A DNA stretch of 64,000 nt from Tamarix chinensis (GCA_030549775.1 CM060174.1:55032444-55096443); one strand, 5' to 3'. Shown: positions 49,489 through 61,961, counted from the stretch's first letter. Numbers and translations: made by a program. Notes: a model not told the origin generated them from the letters alone.

Positions 49489-52174
49489 TGTAATACCCCA
49501 TCTTTTTATAAGTTTTGTTCAATACAAAGCTGTAGTGTCTATTAAAATTTGATAATGTTTGATTTTGATTTGTATCTGTAATTGACTTTGAGTAAAAGTT
49601 GGGTTTGAGTAAGCTTTTGAAATTGAATAAAATGAGTTTTCAAGCAAATCGATTGATTGGATCATTATTTTAGCTAAACAGTTTTACTCGATTAAATCGA
49701 TTGAATGGTTTAGGAACCAATCGACTAGTTAGTAGAACAATTAACTGGTAGGCTAAACCAATCGACTAGTTTATTGAGTTGAGTATATTTTTTAAACTCA
49801 TTTTTTCTAGGAAAAATCCTTATATAAATATGGAACTTTGATAGCCCCATTCCCACCTATTCTTTAGAGATTTTAAACCCTTCTTATCATGCATTCTCCT
49901 CAAGGGTTTGATTTGGACAATTGAGGGAGAAGGTAACCTCGCCTTTTTCTTCTTCCACCTCTCTACTCTACACACTTCTAGAATCATTGCTTCGATTCCT
50001 AGACTATCTCTATTCAGCTGTGAGATTCTTTTCCATGTTGATCACTCATTTCCTTTCTTGTGTTTGCCATTTTCTAGGCAAATTCTACATGTATTATCCA
50101 AAAATCACCAATTTAGCTCTAGAAGGGAGGCTAGCCTATCTTTTATGAAATCCACCCCTTCAAATCAAATCATAATCATAGGAATTAGGTTTATTGATAT
50201 GTGCATAACCCACTTGTTCTTGTACCAATTTTTTGGCTATAAAAAGTGCTAATCACCCCTTTTACTCACTTTTCTTTTATCTTCTAAGGTATTCTAGCTT
50301 TCTAGCACCATTGTTCTTTTCTCCTCACTTTGATCTTATTTTCAGTTCCATTCCACTCTTACGATCGTTTCTCTAGTTCCTTATTTTTTCTATCTTTAAA
50401 TAAGGGAGGGTTAGATTTAGGAGGAAGTTGAGTCTCTCTTTCAACATAACTCCCCACTATTTTTCCCTAAGGTTTGGTAAGCTTGTTTTCTCCTAATTTG
50501 AATTTTGATTTATGAAATTATTCATTAGATTTCTACAGCTTTAACTTTATTTATTAAGGTTTGAAAGCTAAAAATCTTCTAGTTTTAGTTTTCTTATTTG
50601 TAGAAAAGTTTTGCTTGCACCAAGTAAGTTAGTCTTGATTCTGAAATGTGACCCCGTTAAGCATATGATGTGATTTATCCTTTAAAGTCCTAATTTTATA
50701 GCATTGCATGAGAATTTGGTTTCATATTGATACATGCTGATTAATTTATTAATCATGAGAAAAGGATATGATTTTAGCAAAATTAAGGTCCATTTGATTA
50801 ATTATGAACCATGTTAGGCAAAATCTATCAACTAAGTTAGGCAAACCAATCGAATGGTTTGGCTAAATTATGTGATTTTGATCTTTTGACTTAGATATGC
50901 TTTGATACCATACCTAATGTTGCTATATGTTTATTTTACCAGTGAAATACATCTATTGACACGGATTGATAACCCAGTAGATGGATTAAATGCATCATAA
51001 TTTATAACATATTCAGTAGGTGTTGTAAAGGCCTTAATGGGAAAATCTGAATCACTATTTTATAACTTTAAAGAGGTAATTTAATCTAAATTATTAGCCT
51101 AAAACTGATTAATCTAAGGGAATGATTAATATTAATTAAGCATTAATGGAAAGCACACACGTGGTTGGGGGAATGACAATGGTTAAAATGGAATGAATAT
51201 ATGAATTCCTTGCTTGCCTGTTATATGGACCTTATATGATCACATAGCCTCAAGAATAATGTAATAAACACTTAATGCAAAAGATGATTGAGTTATGCAA
51301 GGGTCTAGGATACTCGATCCTTAATTAGCTACTAAGGGTTAATTTGCCTTCGATCAATTCCTATAATTAAAGAGCTAATGGCTTATAAATAAATAACCTA
51401 ATTGATTAGGTAAATATAAAATATGGCCTATTGTAGATCTATGTTCATGAATGATAGAGGCCTTAAAAATAGCTAGACAATCTTCTTAGTAGATTGTATA
51501 TTGTCATTTATGATATTGTGTTATGTTGTTATGCACGATGTTCATGCATGGTATGAGTATATGACCATGATAAAGCATATAGTTTGTTTATATGAAATAG
51601 GCATGAAATATGTTTGTATGATCTTTATATTATGCTAGAATATTGTGTGCTTGTAATTCCATCGAGGAGGTAGCATAGCTTACTAAATACAAAGTGTATA
51701 AATATGCTTGTTTTCATGGTCACTTGCTCTTTCCCACAAGTAGAGGTCCAAGTGTTGGTTTTCAAGGATGGTTAGTAGTAAGCCAACTTCTTGTCTTTCA
51801 TGGGTTCTAAGAGCATGGACATCTGAATAGTTTGTGTGATCCTTGATTGATCATAGTTTTGGGCTACATCTTATGTGTTTCTATACTTTGAAATCCTATA
51901 CTTTAGCTTAATTTTCTCTCATGTATTTGAATACTTGTAGACATTCGAGTTCTTGTACTTGAAAAGCTTTTATTTTGATATTTATATAATGTATTTTTGG
52001 CACACTCTACCTTGTTTTTGGTTAGTTTGGTTCTCAGCCTTGTATCTAACATGGGATAGGTGGCTAGCACCTGTCCTATGTTAGGTGCCATGGTAAAACC
52101 CAAATTTTCCTAAGTGTTAAGTAGTTTTTTGCTTCTATAAGGTTTTTTTAGTAGTGAAAAATGGAGGTGTTACC
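49489..52174 (+). repeat. 5' LTR of the 49.5-kb Gypsy element, 2.69 kb
   Basis: Family-B LTR, shorter than the Del-like solo LTRs. It shares CAATCGACTAGTTTATTGAG-type strings with 11669-12292 and 16741-17360. A diverged three-hairpin region lies at 51670-51750, with TTTCCCACAAGTAGAGG still clear. Confidence 0.75.
50238..50245 (+). promoter_or_regulatory. Putative LTR TATA box
   Basis: TATAAAAA in TTGGCTATAAAAAGTGC. An alternative TATATAAATA lies at 49822. Confidence 0.35.
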
Positions 52175-52486
52175 GGTTGGTATTAGAGCATTTTCTTAAA
52201 TATGTGTCACTTTCAAGAACTATTAAGCTGAAACCAAAGGTTGGTATCAGAGGTTCTAATAAATCATTTCTATTCGTAAATTTTCTAAGCTGCTACCATA
52301 GGTTGTTATCAAGGATTCTTTTTAAAGGTGTTTCACTTTAAATTCCTTTAATGGATAAAATAGGTTAGTATCATAACTTATTTGGAAATCTTTTCCAATT
52401 TTAAACCGTTGAGTTGATACATAGGTTATTTTAAATAATTTCCCAACTATTTAAGTATTTAGTTGAAAGTAATGATTTTTCAAACC
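52175..52486 (+). repeat. Tandem repeat of the primer-binding region, about 62 bp x 5
   Basis: Units start GGTT at 52175, 52239, 52301, 52363 and 52424, with spacings of 64, 62, 62 and 61 bp. Unit 1 holds the primer-binding site, TGGTATTAGAGC (52178-52189), one base off the complement of the initiator-Met tRNA 3' end. Unit 2 has TGGTATCAGAGG, also one base off. Units 3-5 decay progressively. Unit ends share an AAGCTGAAACCAAA-like phrase. Confidence 0.8.
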
Positions 52487-52559
52487 CAAAATGTATATGA
52501 GTGAGAGTGGGTTGGAGAATGTGTTATAGTTAACTTGTATATTGATTTGTTGTGCTAGT

Positions 52560-53342
52560 CTTGGTACTATATAATGGATCATTTTTTATTAATCCTAGTC
52601 TTTAGGAATTGATGACCACTAATGCCTGTTACGAACATATCGAGGTGCTCATAGAGAAGTTAGTGTGTACATTGAAGGCTATATCTAAGCACTGCAACCA
52701 CTGCTGTTATGTACCAATACCTACACTAATTTTGAAATATTAGCTCATGAGGGATGTTCATTAGGAGGACACCGACATTATGGAAAGATGGGTCAGGGAC
52801 ATGGATAAGACCTTCACTACATGTTGTGTCTCTTTGGACAAGAGGGTTGATGTGGTGGTATATTACTAGAGGGGGAGAGTAGATGCTTGGTGGAAAAGCG
52901 TCCAACATAGAGGTAGATAGTCTATGGGTTGGGGACTATTCTTAGAGGTAGTTCATGCTCATTTTTACCCCACTCATCTCGATAAGGAGAAGTATGATGA
53001 ATTCATGGCTCTTCAGCAGGGAGGTATGTTGGTAGAGTACTACATGAGATTCATGGACCTAGTCTAGTTTGCCCCTGAGGTAGAAACCAATGAGGTGATG
53101 TATATCCATAGTTTCAAGATTAGCCTAAGGATTATATATTAAGAGATATTAGTGGGATTTTCTCCACTAGACATGGTGGGAATGCATAATCATGCTTTGG
53201 AGGCTTCTAGAGTCATCTACGCCTAGAGTGCCTATTTGGGGATTAGAGAAAGTTTGAGGGTCATTAGTATCTCGAGGTAGGAAGAAATTCTACTCTAGAA
53301 GTAGCATGCTGCCTAAGTATGGTAGTAGTATGATGTCAGCAC
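52560..53342 (+). pseudogene. Gypsy gag, first part (broken)
   Basis: From 52771 one frame gives TDIMERWVRDMDKTFTTCC, then DAWWKSVQ, and further on FYPTHLDKEKYDEFMALQQG with EYYMRFMDL and FAPEVE. These are the conserved blocks of the retrotransposon gag (capsid) domain, including the WW pair. Stops interrupt it (e.g. TAG after VVVYY). At 53342 it is cut by a reversed solo LTR and resumes at 61962. Confidence 0.8.
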
Positions 53343-55145
53343 TATAACACCTCAGAAAATAACCATTGAAAAATTTCATTTTTAATGTAAAATCATTCAC
53401 CCATAAGAGTGGGTGTTACTTCTGTAATTGGTATAATTCTAACCTTAGACCATCCTCATACCAACTACAAGGTAAAATAGAAACAATTCAATCTATGATA
53501 AACATAGCAAAGTAGCATTTCATAACATAATAAAGGTTAAATGTTTGTTACAAAAGAAATACTAAAAAATATATAAACATTGTTAAAAGGGAATAAAACA
53601 TCAAAACTAGAAAGCTGGAAAGGACAACAACCATATGTCACTCTCTTCGGGCCCCAACCCTTGACCACTACTACATCACTCTGCCTTGATCATATCATCA
53701 TAAAAAACAAATTCATTGAAAGAATCTTCATTTACCTACACAAGCACAGGCGGGGATATTGCTTGTGGGAATGAGTAGAATCCATAATAGGGGTGATCAG
53801 TACGCTACGTACCAAGTAAAGTAACAATACAATCAACGAGAATTAAAGTAGATAATGACATAATAACAAGAAATAAAATGTACATAAGCAAGTTATAACG
53901 TTTCTTTCATTATTATCAAGACTCAAGGTATTAGTGCAATAAATAGTCAATTCATGAATTATACCGACATAGGTTTAGGGACCCCTCTATTCTCACCGGT
54001 GGACAATAAATAAGAAATTCATAAATTATATCCGCATGGGTTTAGGGACCCCTTTATTCTCACCGATGGACTAGTAAATATAATACAAACCTAAGGCAAT
54101 CAAAATACCCCGAAAAATTCCTAATTTTAAATAGTATATTTAAATGAGGTTTGATTATAAAAGTTAATTAATTAAATTATTTTACTTAAAATAAAAGGAA
54201 ATTAATTAGGGAAAATAAAGAATAAATTTATAAGTGTTTTAATTAGGTGCAATTTTGGTATTTTAAATAATTAAGGATTTTATTTTGAAAATTAATTAAA
54301 TAAATTATTTTATTTAAAATAAGGAGGATAAAATAGTCCCAAATTAATATTAATTTTATAAATAATTTAATGGAAGAAAATTAAGGTGTTTTGCTAATTA
54401 AAATAGAATTTATGGAAAATCTTTTAAGAATCCTAATTTAGCCTAAAAAGGGATTTAAATATGATTTTATTCAAATATTATTGTTTAAATATCCTAAATA
54501 TTCAGATTAATTTGATTGGCCCTAACCTAATTATTTTTCTCCTTTCCTTTTTCCCTTTTTTTCCCTTTTTCTTTCTTCCTTTTTCCTTTCCTTTTTCTTT
54601 CTTTTTCTTCTTTTCCTTTTCCGACTGGGCCAGCCGCGACCTAGTTCTTCTTTTTCTTTTCTTCCTTTTCTGCGGCACAGCCTAGCCCGCGCTGCCGTCG
54701 CCCTTCTTTCGACCTCAACGCGCTGCGTTTCGTCCGTGTTACTCCCGAGACGCGTCGTTTCATTTAATGACGCCCTCACCGCGCGCGAACTGCCCGGTTC
54801 TCCCCTTTTATTTTCCTTCCTTGGTTGACCGACCCACCTTCTTTCTTCTTCCTTCTCCCTCTGTCTTTCCCCGTCGCTGCGATGAAACCTTCGACCCCAT
54901 CAATGGCCTCTTCGGCTACGGTGATTAATACCAGCCGTTTCTTGCCTCATTGTCTTCCTCTTAACTCTAGGAGTAAATTTGCATAATTATTGGACGTTAA
55001 ATCTCGCCCGTTTCTTCTCCCCAGCCTCGCAAAATTTCAAAGCAACCCAAACAATGGCCGATCAATTACTGCCACCGGCCACCCAATTTCTCGCATCTAA
55101 TGCCTTCCTGCCGACACCCAAAACCCTATTATCCCATCCACAATC

Positions 55146-55154
55146 TATAAAAAG
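55146..55154 (+). promoter_or_regulatory. Putative LTR TATA box
   Basis: TATAAAAAG in CAATCTATAAAAAGCC, 1045 bp from the LTR start. Confidence 0.5.
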
Positions 55155-55835
55155 CCTGATTGTAGGAGCTATGGAAGATTTTTCTTCCCCGAAACCCTCG
55201 GCGAGGGCTGCCATCACCGCAACTTAAGACGCGTCGTCCTCCGCTGATAGCCAACCTCAGCGCCACCACATCATCCCAAATTCTTCCCTGCAACGCCCTC
55301 TAGTTAACTAAACTATTTTCAACCTTCGATTCGTCTTATACGAGCCTCAATAATCATGCAAAGTTGGATGCTCGTTTCGCCGAAATTTTGACCCCAAAAT
55401 CTTAAACCACCTTCCGCCGTCGTGCGCTGCCACCTTTGGCTGCACCACCACCATCATTTTGCCCCTCTTCTCTTGGAAAACCATAAACACCTCTTTTATC
55501 ACCTCAATTCTCCCTATCTTTTTCCCAACATCCATCTTTCCCTCATTTCTTCTATTTTTCCGGCCACCGCTGGTTCCGCCTATCCCCACCAGCCTAGGGT
55601 TGAACCCTAGACCCTCTCAACCATTTTCCATATTATTATAAGCCTTTATTTAAATTATTTCAATTATTTACATATAAATACCATTATTATTATTCTTATT
55701 ATTTATGTTTTTAATATGTTTTATTATTATTTGATATAAAATTTATGCTAAATTGTACTTGCAGGGTAGATAGTGGTAATAAAATATCTTTATTGTTAGT
55801 TTCAAATTTTAAGTTATTAATTGAATTATTATATG

Positions 55836-55837
<2 letters not shown>

Positions 55838-55880
<43 letters not shown>
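55838..55880. repeat. (TTA)n microsatellite
   Basis: About 14 pure units; a second pure run of about 18 units lies at 56137-56192. Confidence 0.95.
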
Positions 55881-55881
<1 letters not shown>

Positions 55882-56135
55882 TTATTAGAATAATTATTAT
55901 TAACATTTTATTATTTATTCTGGAAAATCTTAGGCCCTAATTTTGTATTAGCATTCGGACTCATGTATTTTAGTATTATTATTTCTATTGTTCTTATAAC
56001 CATTAATAATAATATTATCATTATCTTTATTATTTCAATATTATTATATATGTTATTAATTTTATTATTAATATTAAATAAGTGGTAAGTCATTAGTTAT
56101 AAGTAGGGTCGAAACCCCACTTTAAATTTTAAAGC

Positions 56136-56194
<59 letters not shown>

Positions 56195-56734
56195 TATATT
56201 CTCATTGATATTAGTTTTATTATCTTTGATATTATTATATTAGTATCATTATTATTATTAGGGTAAAGTCTTTAACCCTATATTAACAAGGTTTATAATA
56301 TCTCTATTATTTTTATGAAAGTTAGAATATTGTTAAAGTTATTTTATTAATATGTTATTATTTGGTCAAAGCCCTAAGGAGGTGTAGGAGCGTGCTCCAA
56401 GACCGGTGAATTTTTAGGTAAGGGGTGCTAAGGCCTTTTGTGTGCTTATATGCATTATGTGCCTCGCATGCTATGTATCCTATGTATTATTATAATCATT
56501 CTGTATGTGATATAACATGGATGATATAACGTGGAGTTGAAGAATGTTTTGCATGGCATGTGTATTATTTATGTATGATGATATGTGTTGTAATACTGTA
56601 AGACATGCATGTGAGAATGTCGATGTGGTTGTGTGGGGAAAAAGGATGAAAAATAAGGATGGAGAAAGAAGTTGATCAAGAGGTATGAGTTGACCTAAGT
56701 ATTTTAATGATTTATGAGAGGAAGAATAAAATGG

Positions 56735-57060
56735 GAAATGTAGGGTTTTGTGGGAGACAATATAATTTATGACGTTATATGGGAGAATTGAATTTATGGT
56801 TTGTTAGGGAGAATCTAATTTAAGATGTTATTTGGGAGAATGTAATTTATGATATTATATGGGAGAACCTAATTTATGATTTGATTAGGAGAATCTAATT
56901 TATGATTTGTTTGGGGGAATCCAATTAGTCCAAATTATGGTTTTGCTTGGGAGTTTCTAATTTATGATTTTATGTGGGAGGATCTAACTTATAGTCTTGT
57001 ATGGGGGAATCTAAATTGTGGTTATGAAAGGGGAGAATCTAATCAATTGTATTATGTGGA
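56735..57060. repeat. Degenerate repeat, period about 29 bp (GGGAGAATCTAATTTATGAT)
   Basis: About ten imperfect copies of GGGAGAATCTAATTTATGAT plus a variable spacer, inside the LTR at 54101. The reversed LTR at 1835 has a different repeat in the equivalent section. Confidence 0.75.
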
Positions 57061-57719
57061 CAAATCTTGGGTTTTGCTATGGATTGAATTTAGGGTTTTA
57101 TATGGCAGAATCGTGGGTTGTATGATGTTACTAAGGTTTGTATGGTGCTAATTATAGTTGTTTGGTGGTATTAGGGTTTACATGTTGGCATGGATGGTTG
57201 GATGACGGTATTAGGGTTTGCATGGTTGAAATTAGGGTTTCACATGGAATTTTAGGGTTTGCATGAAAAATGTTCGAAGGTTTGCATGGGGAGATTAATG
57301 TCTGCATGGGTATGAAATTTACGTGTGGAAAGTTAATTTGGGATGTAAGGAAGGTAATGTAAGTATTATTCGGGTGTTAGACTATTTTGGATGAAAAATA
57401 GTACGTGGAGCATTATGAGGGTATGGAAGAGATTGAATTAGGGTTTGGAGTAATGAACTCTGGGTTGTTGTGATTAATTAGGGTTGGAGTGGATAATTGT
57501 GGTTTGTTATGATTAACTAAGGAGTGGAGTGGATAATTATGGTTGTTATGATTAAATAGGGTTTGGAGTGGTTACTATGGTTTGTTGTGGTTAATTGAGG
57601 TCTGTGGTGGCTGATTAGGGTTTTTGTGTTATTATGTGCATGTGGTAATTAAAGTGTAATTATGTTGGTGAAATTTTATGATTCGTGCATACCCATGGTG
57701 GAAACTTTTGAATAAGATA

Positions 57720-58130
57720 CTTAAGACACTAATTATTTAAAGTGGAAGATCATTGAGACGGGACCAACCGATCCACCGGTTTGGAATAGTGGTTAGGGTT
57801 TTTACCCTATGTGTGACCGATCCACCGATTATAATAGTGGTTAGAGCAGGATGCTCTATGCGTAAACTGATCTACCGGTTATAATAGTGGGGGTTCCCGA
57901 GCTCAACAACCGCAAACCAGAGTTTTGCTAAAATGCCTAAAAGATACTAATTACTTACAGTGGAACACCATGCGTGCCGGAGCCAATCGATCCATCGGTT
58001 AGGAATAGTGGTTAGGACGCGTAGTCCTATGTGTATCCGATCCACCGGCTATAATAGTGGTTAGGGTATGATACCCTATGTGCCTCCGATCCACCGGCTA
58101 TAATAGTGGGGGCTTCCGTACTCGCATGGA
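57720..58130 (+). repeat. Hairpin-unit array in LTR (best-preserved copy)
   Basis: Two higher-order repeats begin AAGACACTAATTATTTAAAG (57723) and AAGATACTAATTACTTACAG (57940). Each holds three units with GATCCACCGGTTATAATAGTGG-like sequence. Between units are perfect hairpins with different stems: TAGGGT/ACCCTA (57794-57809), TAGAGCA/TGCTCTA (57842-57858), TAGGAC/GTCCTA (58013-58029) and TAGGGTAT/ATACCCTA (58062-58078). Confidence 0.9.
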
Positions 58131-58320
58131 TTTGATATAAAGCATGGTGTGTATCGAATTCCGATAAAAGATTAATTAAATAATTAATTCGGACTATGAT
58201 TGGGCCTTTATGTATGTACCTGAATGATTGGTCGATATTATGATATGATGATGGTCTTTATGATCTTTTATTCTTATGCATGATTTTATGTGCTTATGTG
58301 TCGGCCTTAATGTTCGGTTA

Positions 58321-58386
58321 CCTTACTCAGTACGTAGCGTACTGATCACCCTTTTCATGGGTGGTACTCATTCCCACGAGTAGTAT
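58321..58386 (+). other. Conserved three-hairpin LTR module
   Basis: TCAGTACG-TAG-CGTACTGA (58327-58345) is a perfect 8-bp inverted repeat. It is followed by CACCC...GGGTG and then GTACTC...GAGTA. The module recurs in at least six LTRs of the window. A phrase like CTTGTGCAGGTGGG follows 15-25 bp downstream in most copies. Confidence 0.8.
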
Positions 58387-61300
58387 GCCCTTCTAAACTT
58401 GTGCAGGTGGGTGAGCCATCAGTTGGGGCTGAGTGTTGAGTATGTGTTGGTTTAAAGTTTCAAGAGTGTTGTAGCCGTATTCATTCTTTACGCGATTTCA
58501 TTCCTTTTGTTATTTCTTTGGTATAGTATTTACCATTTTCTGATTTAGTACTCGATTGAATATTTTAATGAACCTTTTATCGGTTGTAAGTTTAATTCTC
58601 TTTTGGAAATGAATTACATTTCTTGATGCGTACTCTGATTTTGTTTTATAACCGTTTAATGATTATTTAGAGTTTGGTTTGTATCAATTTTGTAATTGAT
58701 TGTTAATCTCTTCTTTAGCCTTAGCACTTGGTACTGGAACGGTCGGAGAGAACTGGTCTAGTACTAAGTGTGGCGGTAACATTTCCAGAATTCACGGGTT
58801 TTAAGTATTTCTATTTTAATTGCTTCCGCTTTAAAAAAAAGTAGTGAATTTTGGGGTGTTACAGCAATACTCTTCTAGCCACCACTATAATCGGTAGACC
58901 AATAAATATAATACGAACCCAAGACATCCTATTCTTGGCTACTATTCTCATCGGTAGAATGGTAAATACAATACAACCCAAGGCAGTACACTTCTGGCCA
59001 CTATTCTCACTAGTGGATTGGTAAATATGTTACAACCAGTTCCGACCCATGTGGTGTTTCGCTATAAGTAATTAGTGTCTTTCTAAGGTTATTATTGTCA
59101 ATGGGTTTTATTACTTGAGTTCAAGACCCTACTATTCTCATTGGGGACCTACATTACAATACATACCCAATGCAGCATGCTCTTGGCCACTATTCTCCCT
59201 AGTGGACTAGTAAATAAGGTATAACCAGCTTCAAATCAAGTGATCTTCCACTTTAAGTGATTAGTGTCTTATTTATTTTAGATGCATCACACAACCATGT
59301 ACAACTCAAGTATGACACATTCCTTACCACCACCCTGAGCCTACATTATCCCCTTGAAAACCCTAATTTCCTAAGCGTGATACATCTTTATCCCCTAATG
59401 ATCCCTTGAGTCCCCAATTCACCCAACAACCTATATCTATCATTAGAAACCCCTCTATGCATAAGTTATAGCATATTTTCCCATTTCTCACATATGATAA
59501 TAATTGGCCTATAGGGTTACTCCTCAAAACCCTAGTTTTTCCTTAGTTGATCTAGCTCTTTATCTATTACTTGTTAGCCCTAAGTTTCCACAACTAGACA
59601 TTTTTCTATGCTCATTCATCCCCTAAAATTTCATAGCCTAACTTTTCCATTTTGTATCTATGATAAAAAATTCCCAAAATGGACCCTCTAGAAACCCTAA
59701 TTTTTCTATGGTAGTTGTATCTGCTCCCCCTTATCCCACCTGACCATCAGATTTAGCATATAATCCCCAAATAGAATGTTTAACATCCTAGTTCAAAGGT
59801 AGAACCCAACTTCCCCCATTTTCTACATGTGATAGTGACTTACCTCTAGGGTTTTGCATTACCAAAACCCATGCTCCACCTACTTAGTAATCTCCCATCC
59901 TTTAGCATCTAATGACTCCCCCATTTTTTCCAAGCTACCTAACCCAACAATGGCATCATCTACCCCATATCCATTCTTAGCAACCATCCCTCACTTAACC
60001 ACTCTATGATATAACTCGCATTAGGTTTGACTCACCCCATGCATGGTCAAACCTTTCCATGTAATATTTACCTTAATTTAAGTTTATATTTACCATAGTT
60101 ATTTATTTATCACCTTCCAACTAAAATTTGGATGACTTTCACCCTAGGGTTTCCCATACACCTATTTTCACAATGTTGAACAAAATGCCCTTGGGTCTTA
60201 TAACTCTACCTAAGTCTCATGGCCTCAATGCAAAAAGTTTCCAATATTTCAAAGCATGCAGTACCATATAATAGAATTACACATCAAAAGATGAACTAAC
60301 ACAATCAAGTTCACACATATTCTTACCTTTAATCCTTACAAGTCACGCTACACAAATAAACTTAGGTTATTTAATATTTCATGTAGATATTCACTTAGCA
60401 CATAATAAAGTCACATTTTAATAGCAAAATACCCCTAGCTATGACTATTCTTACTAAAATGGCTCTAATAATTAAGCAAGAATAACTTATGCCTCCTCTC
60501 CTATTGTCACCATAATAGTACCTAAAAATAGAAATATTTGAACTTAGGCTAACTTATCCTTTTTCTTCCTTTTTTAAAAAAATAAAATAAAATAAAACAA
60601 CAACAAACAATAACAATAATAAGAAATATAATCAAATGTAACTCAAAAGGGAGGAAGGGGAGTAGTGGTGACCATAATAGGTAAGAGAAGTGGAGTGTCG
60701 TCACGACGGTGGTCATGGTGGTGACGACGGCAACGGTAGTTTAAGGTTGGAGGTTGATTTTGTTATGAAAAATGGTGGGGTTATCTACCTTAGGGTTGAG
60801 GGTGGTGTTAGCACCAAGTATTCTAGTGGGGGGAAGGTAGGTTATGGCGGCTAGACTGGCGGCCATTGTTGGCACAATAGAGAGGAGGAAGGAGAAAATG
60901 AGGGGGCATAGAGGGGAAAAGGAGGTTGTTTGGGTCCGCTGCACAAGTTGGGCACTTGTGTAGGGTGGCTGAGGTGAGATGGTGGCATGGAGGTTAGGAG
61001 TTGATATGTGGTAGTGGTGTGCAAGGTAGTGCAGGGGAGGCATGACCTATACTTTATAGGCTCAAGTAGGAAAAGGAAGGGGATAATGAGAGGGAATGGG
61101 AGGCTCAACAGATGTAGGGGGTATAGGGTAGGGATAGGGAGGATCCTATGGGCAACATAGCCTAGTTGCGATGGTGGTGGTGGTTAGAGGCTAGAATAGG
61201 GGGTGTAGGATAGGTCTTGATAAGCGATAAGAGAGGGGAGGGGAATCATTTAAGAGGTATATATAGGCTAAAAAGAAAAAATGGGAAGGCAACAAAGGCA

Positions 61301-61961
61301 ACCGATCATAGAGGAAGGGGCGGCATGATGGTGGTAGGGTAGGGTCGGTGTAGGGGGATCATGCAGTAGGGAGGACCATGTAGGTGTTTTCCAAAATGCA
61401 TGAAATACATGGTCGAGAAGGGAAGGATCGAGGGATAGGTTGGTTGGTTACAGATTTGTAAGGGTTGAAAATGGAAGGGGGATCATGCAAGATTTGTAGG
61501 CAAGAGGTAGGAGGTGGGGAGGAAAAAGGACAATAGTAAAGAAGGGAAAGGGAAAAAGGAAATGGGGAGGGAGAATTAGGCCAGTCAGGGAGGCAAAGTA
61601 AGAAAGGAAGGAAGAAAAAATGTTAGCCGCTATGACACAACCCAGGTGGGAAGGAAGGGAAAAAAGAAGAGGGAAGAAAAGGAAAAAGGAGAAAAGGAGA
61701 AAAGAAAAAGGATAAATAAAAAAGGAAAGGGAAAAAAGAGAAGTTTTGAAATTTTTAGGTTGGGTTTTTGGGAAATATTTTTGGTAATTATATAAATAAT
61801 TAAAAATTATTATAATTTATCTATAATTTATTTTAGGCTAGGTAATTAAAATAATATATTAGAATTAGGCCGAATAATAATTTTTCATTCTTATTCTTAT
61901 TATTATATACACATATATTTTATTTATTATTTTATTATTTATAAATTTTTACGGTATTACA

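Larger units (their letters stand above)
54101..58863 (+). mobile_element. Solo LTR, forward, 4.76 kb, TSD GCAAT
   Basis: Starts CAAAATACCCCGAAAAATT and ends TTTTGGGGTGTTACA. The exact duplication GCAAT lies at 54096-54100 and 58864-58868. It is the best-preserved copy. It is richer in CpG than its relatives, with a pyrimidine-rich U3 (54530-54900), a TATA box (55146), pure (TTA)n runs (55838-55880 and 56137-56192), a 29-bp-period repeat (56735-57060), the hairpin array (57720-58130) and the three-hairpin module (58321-58386). No gag or pol. Confidence 0.9.
53343..61961 (-). mobile_element. Solo LTR, reverse, TSD AGCAC, interrupted (3.85 kb without insert)
   Basis: The plus strand begins TATAACACCTCAGAAAAT and ends ACGGTATTACA, the two ends of a reversed LTR. 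The exact duplication AGCAC flanks it (53338-53342 and 61962-61966), and gag reads on across it. A forward solo LTR with its own duplication sits inside (54101-58863). In reverse order it shows the three-hairpin module (53767-53825), array motifs on both sides of the insert (53960-54095 and 58870-59260), purine-rich U3 (60640-61750) and a reversed TATATATAGG (61259-61268). Confidence 0.88.

Noticed and set aside
57720..58130. Regularly spaced repeats as a CRISPR-like array
   Set aside because: Eukaryotic LTR context, unequal units and hairpins in the spacers; no cas genes.
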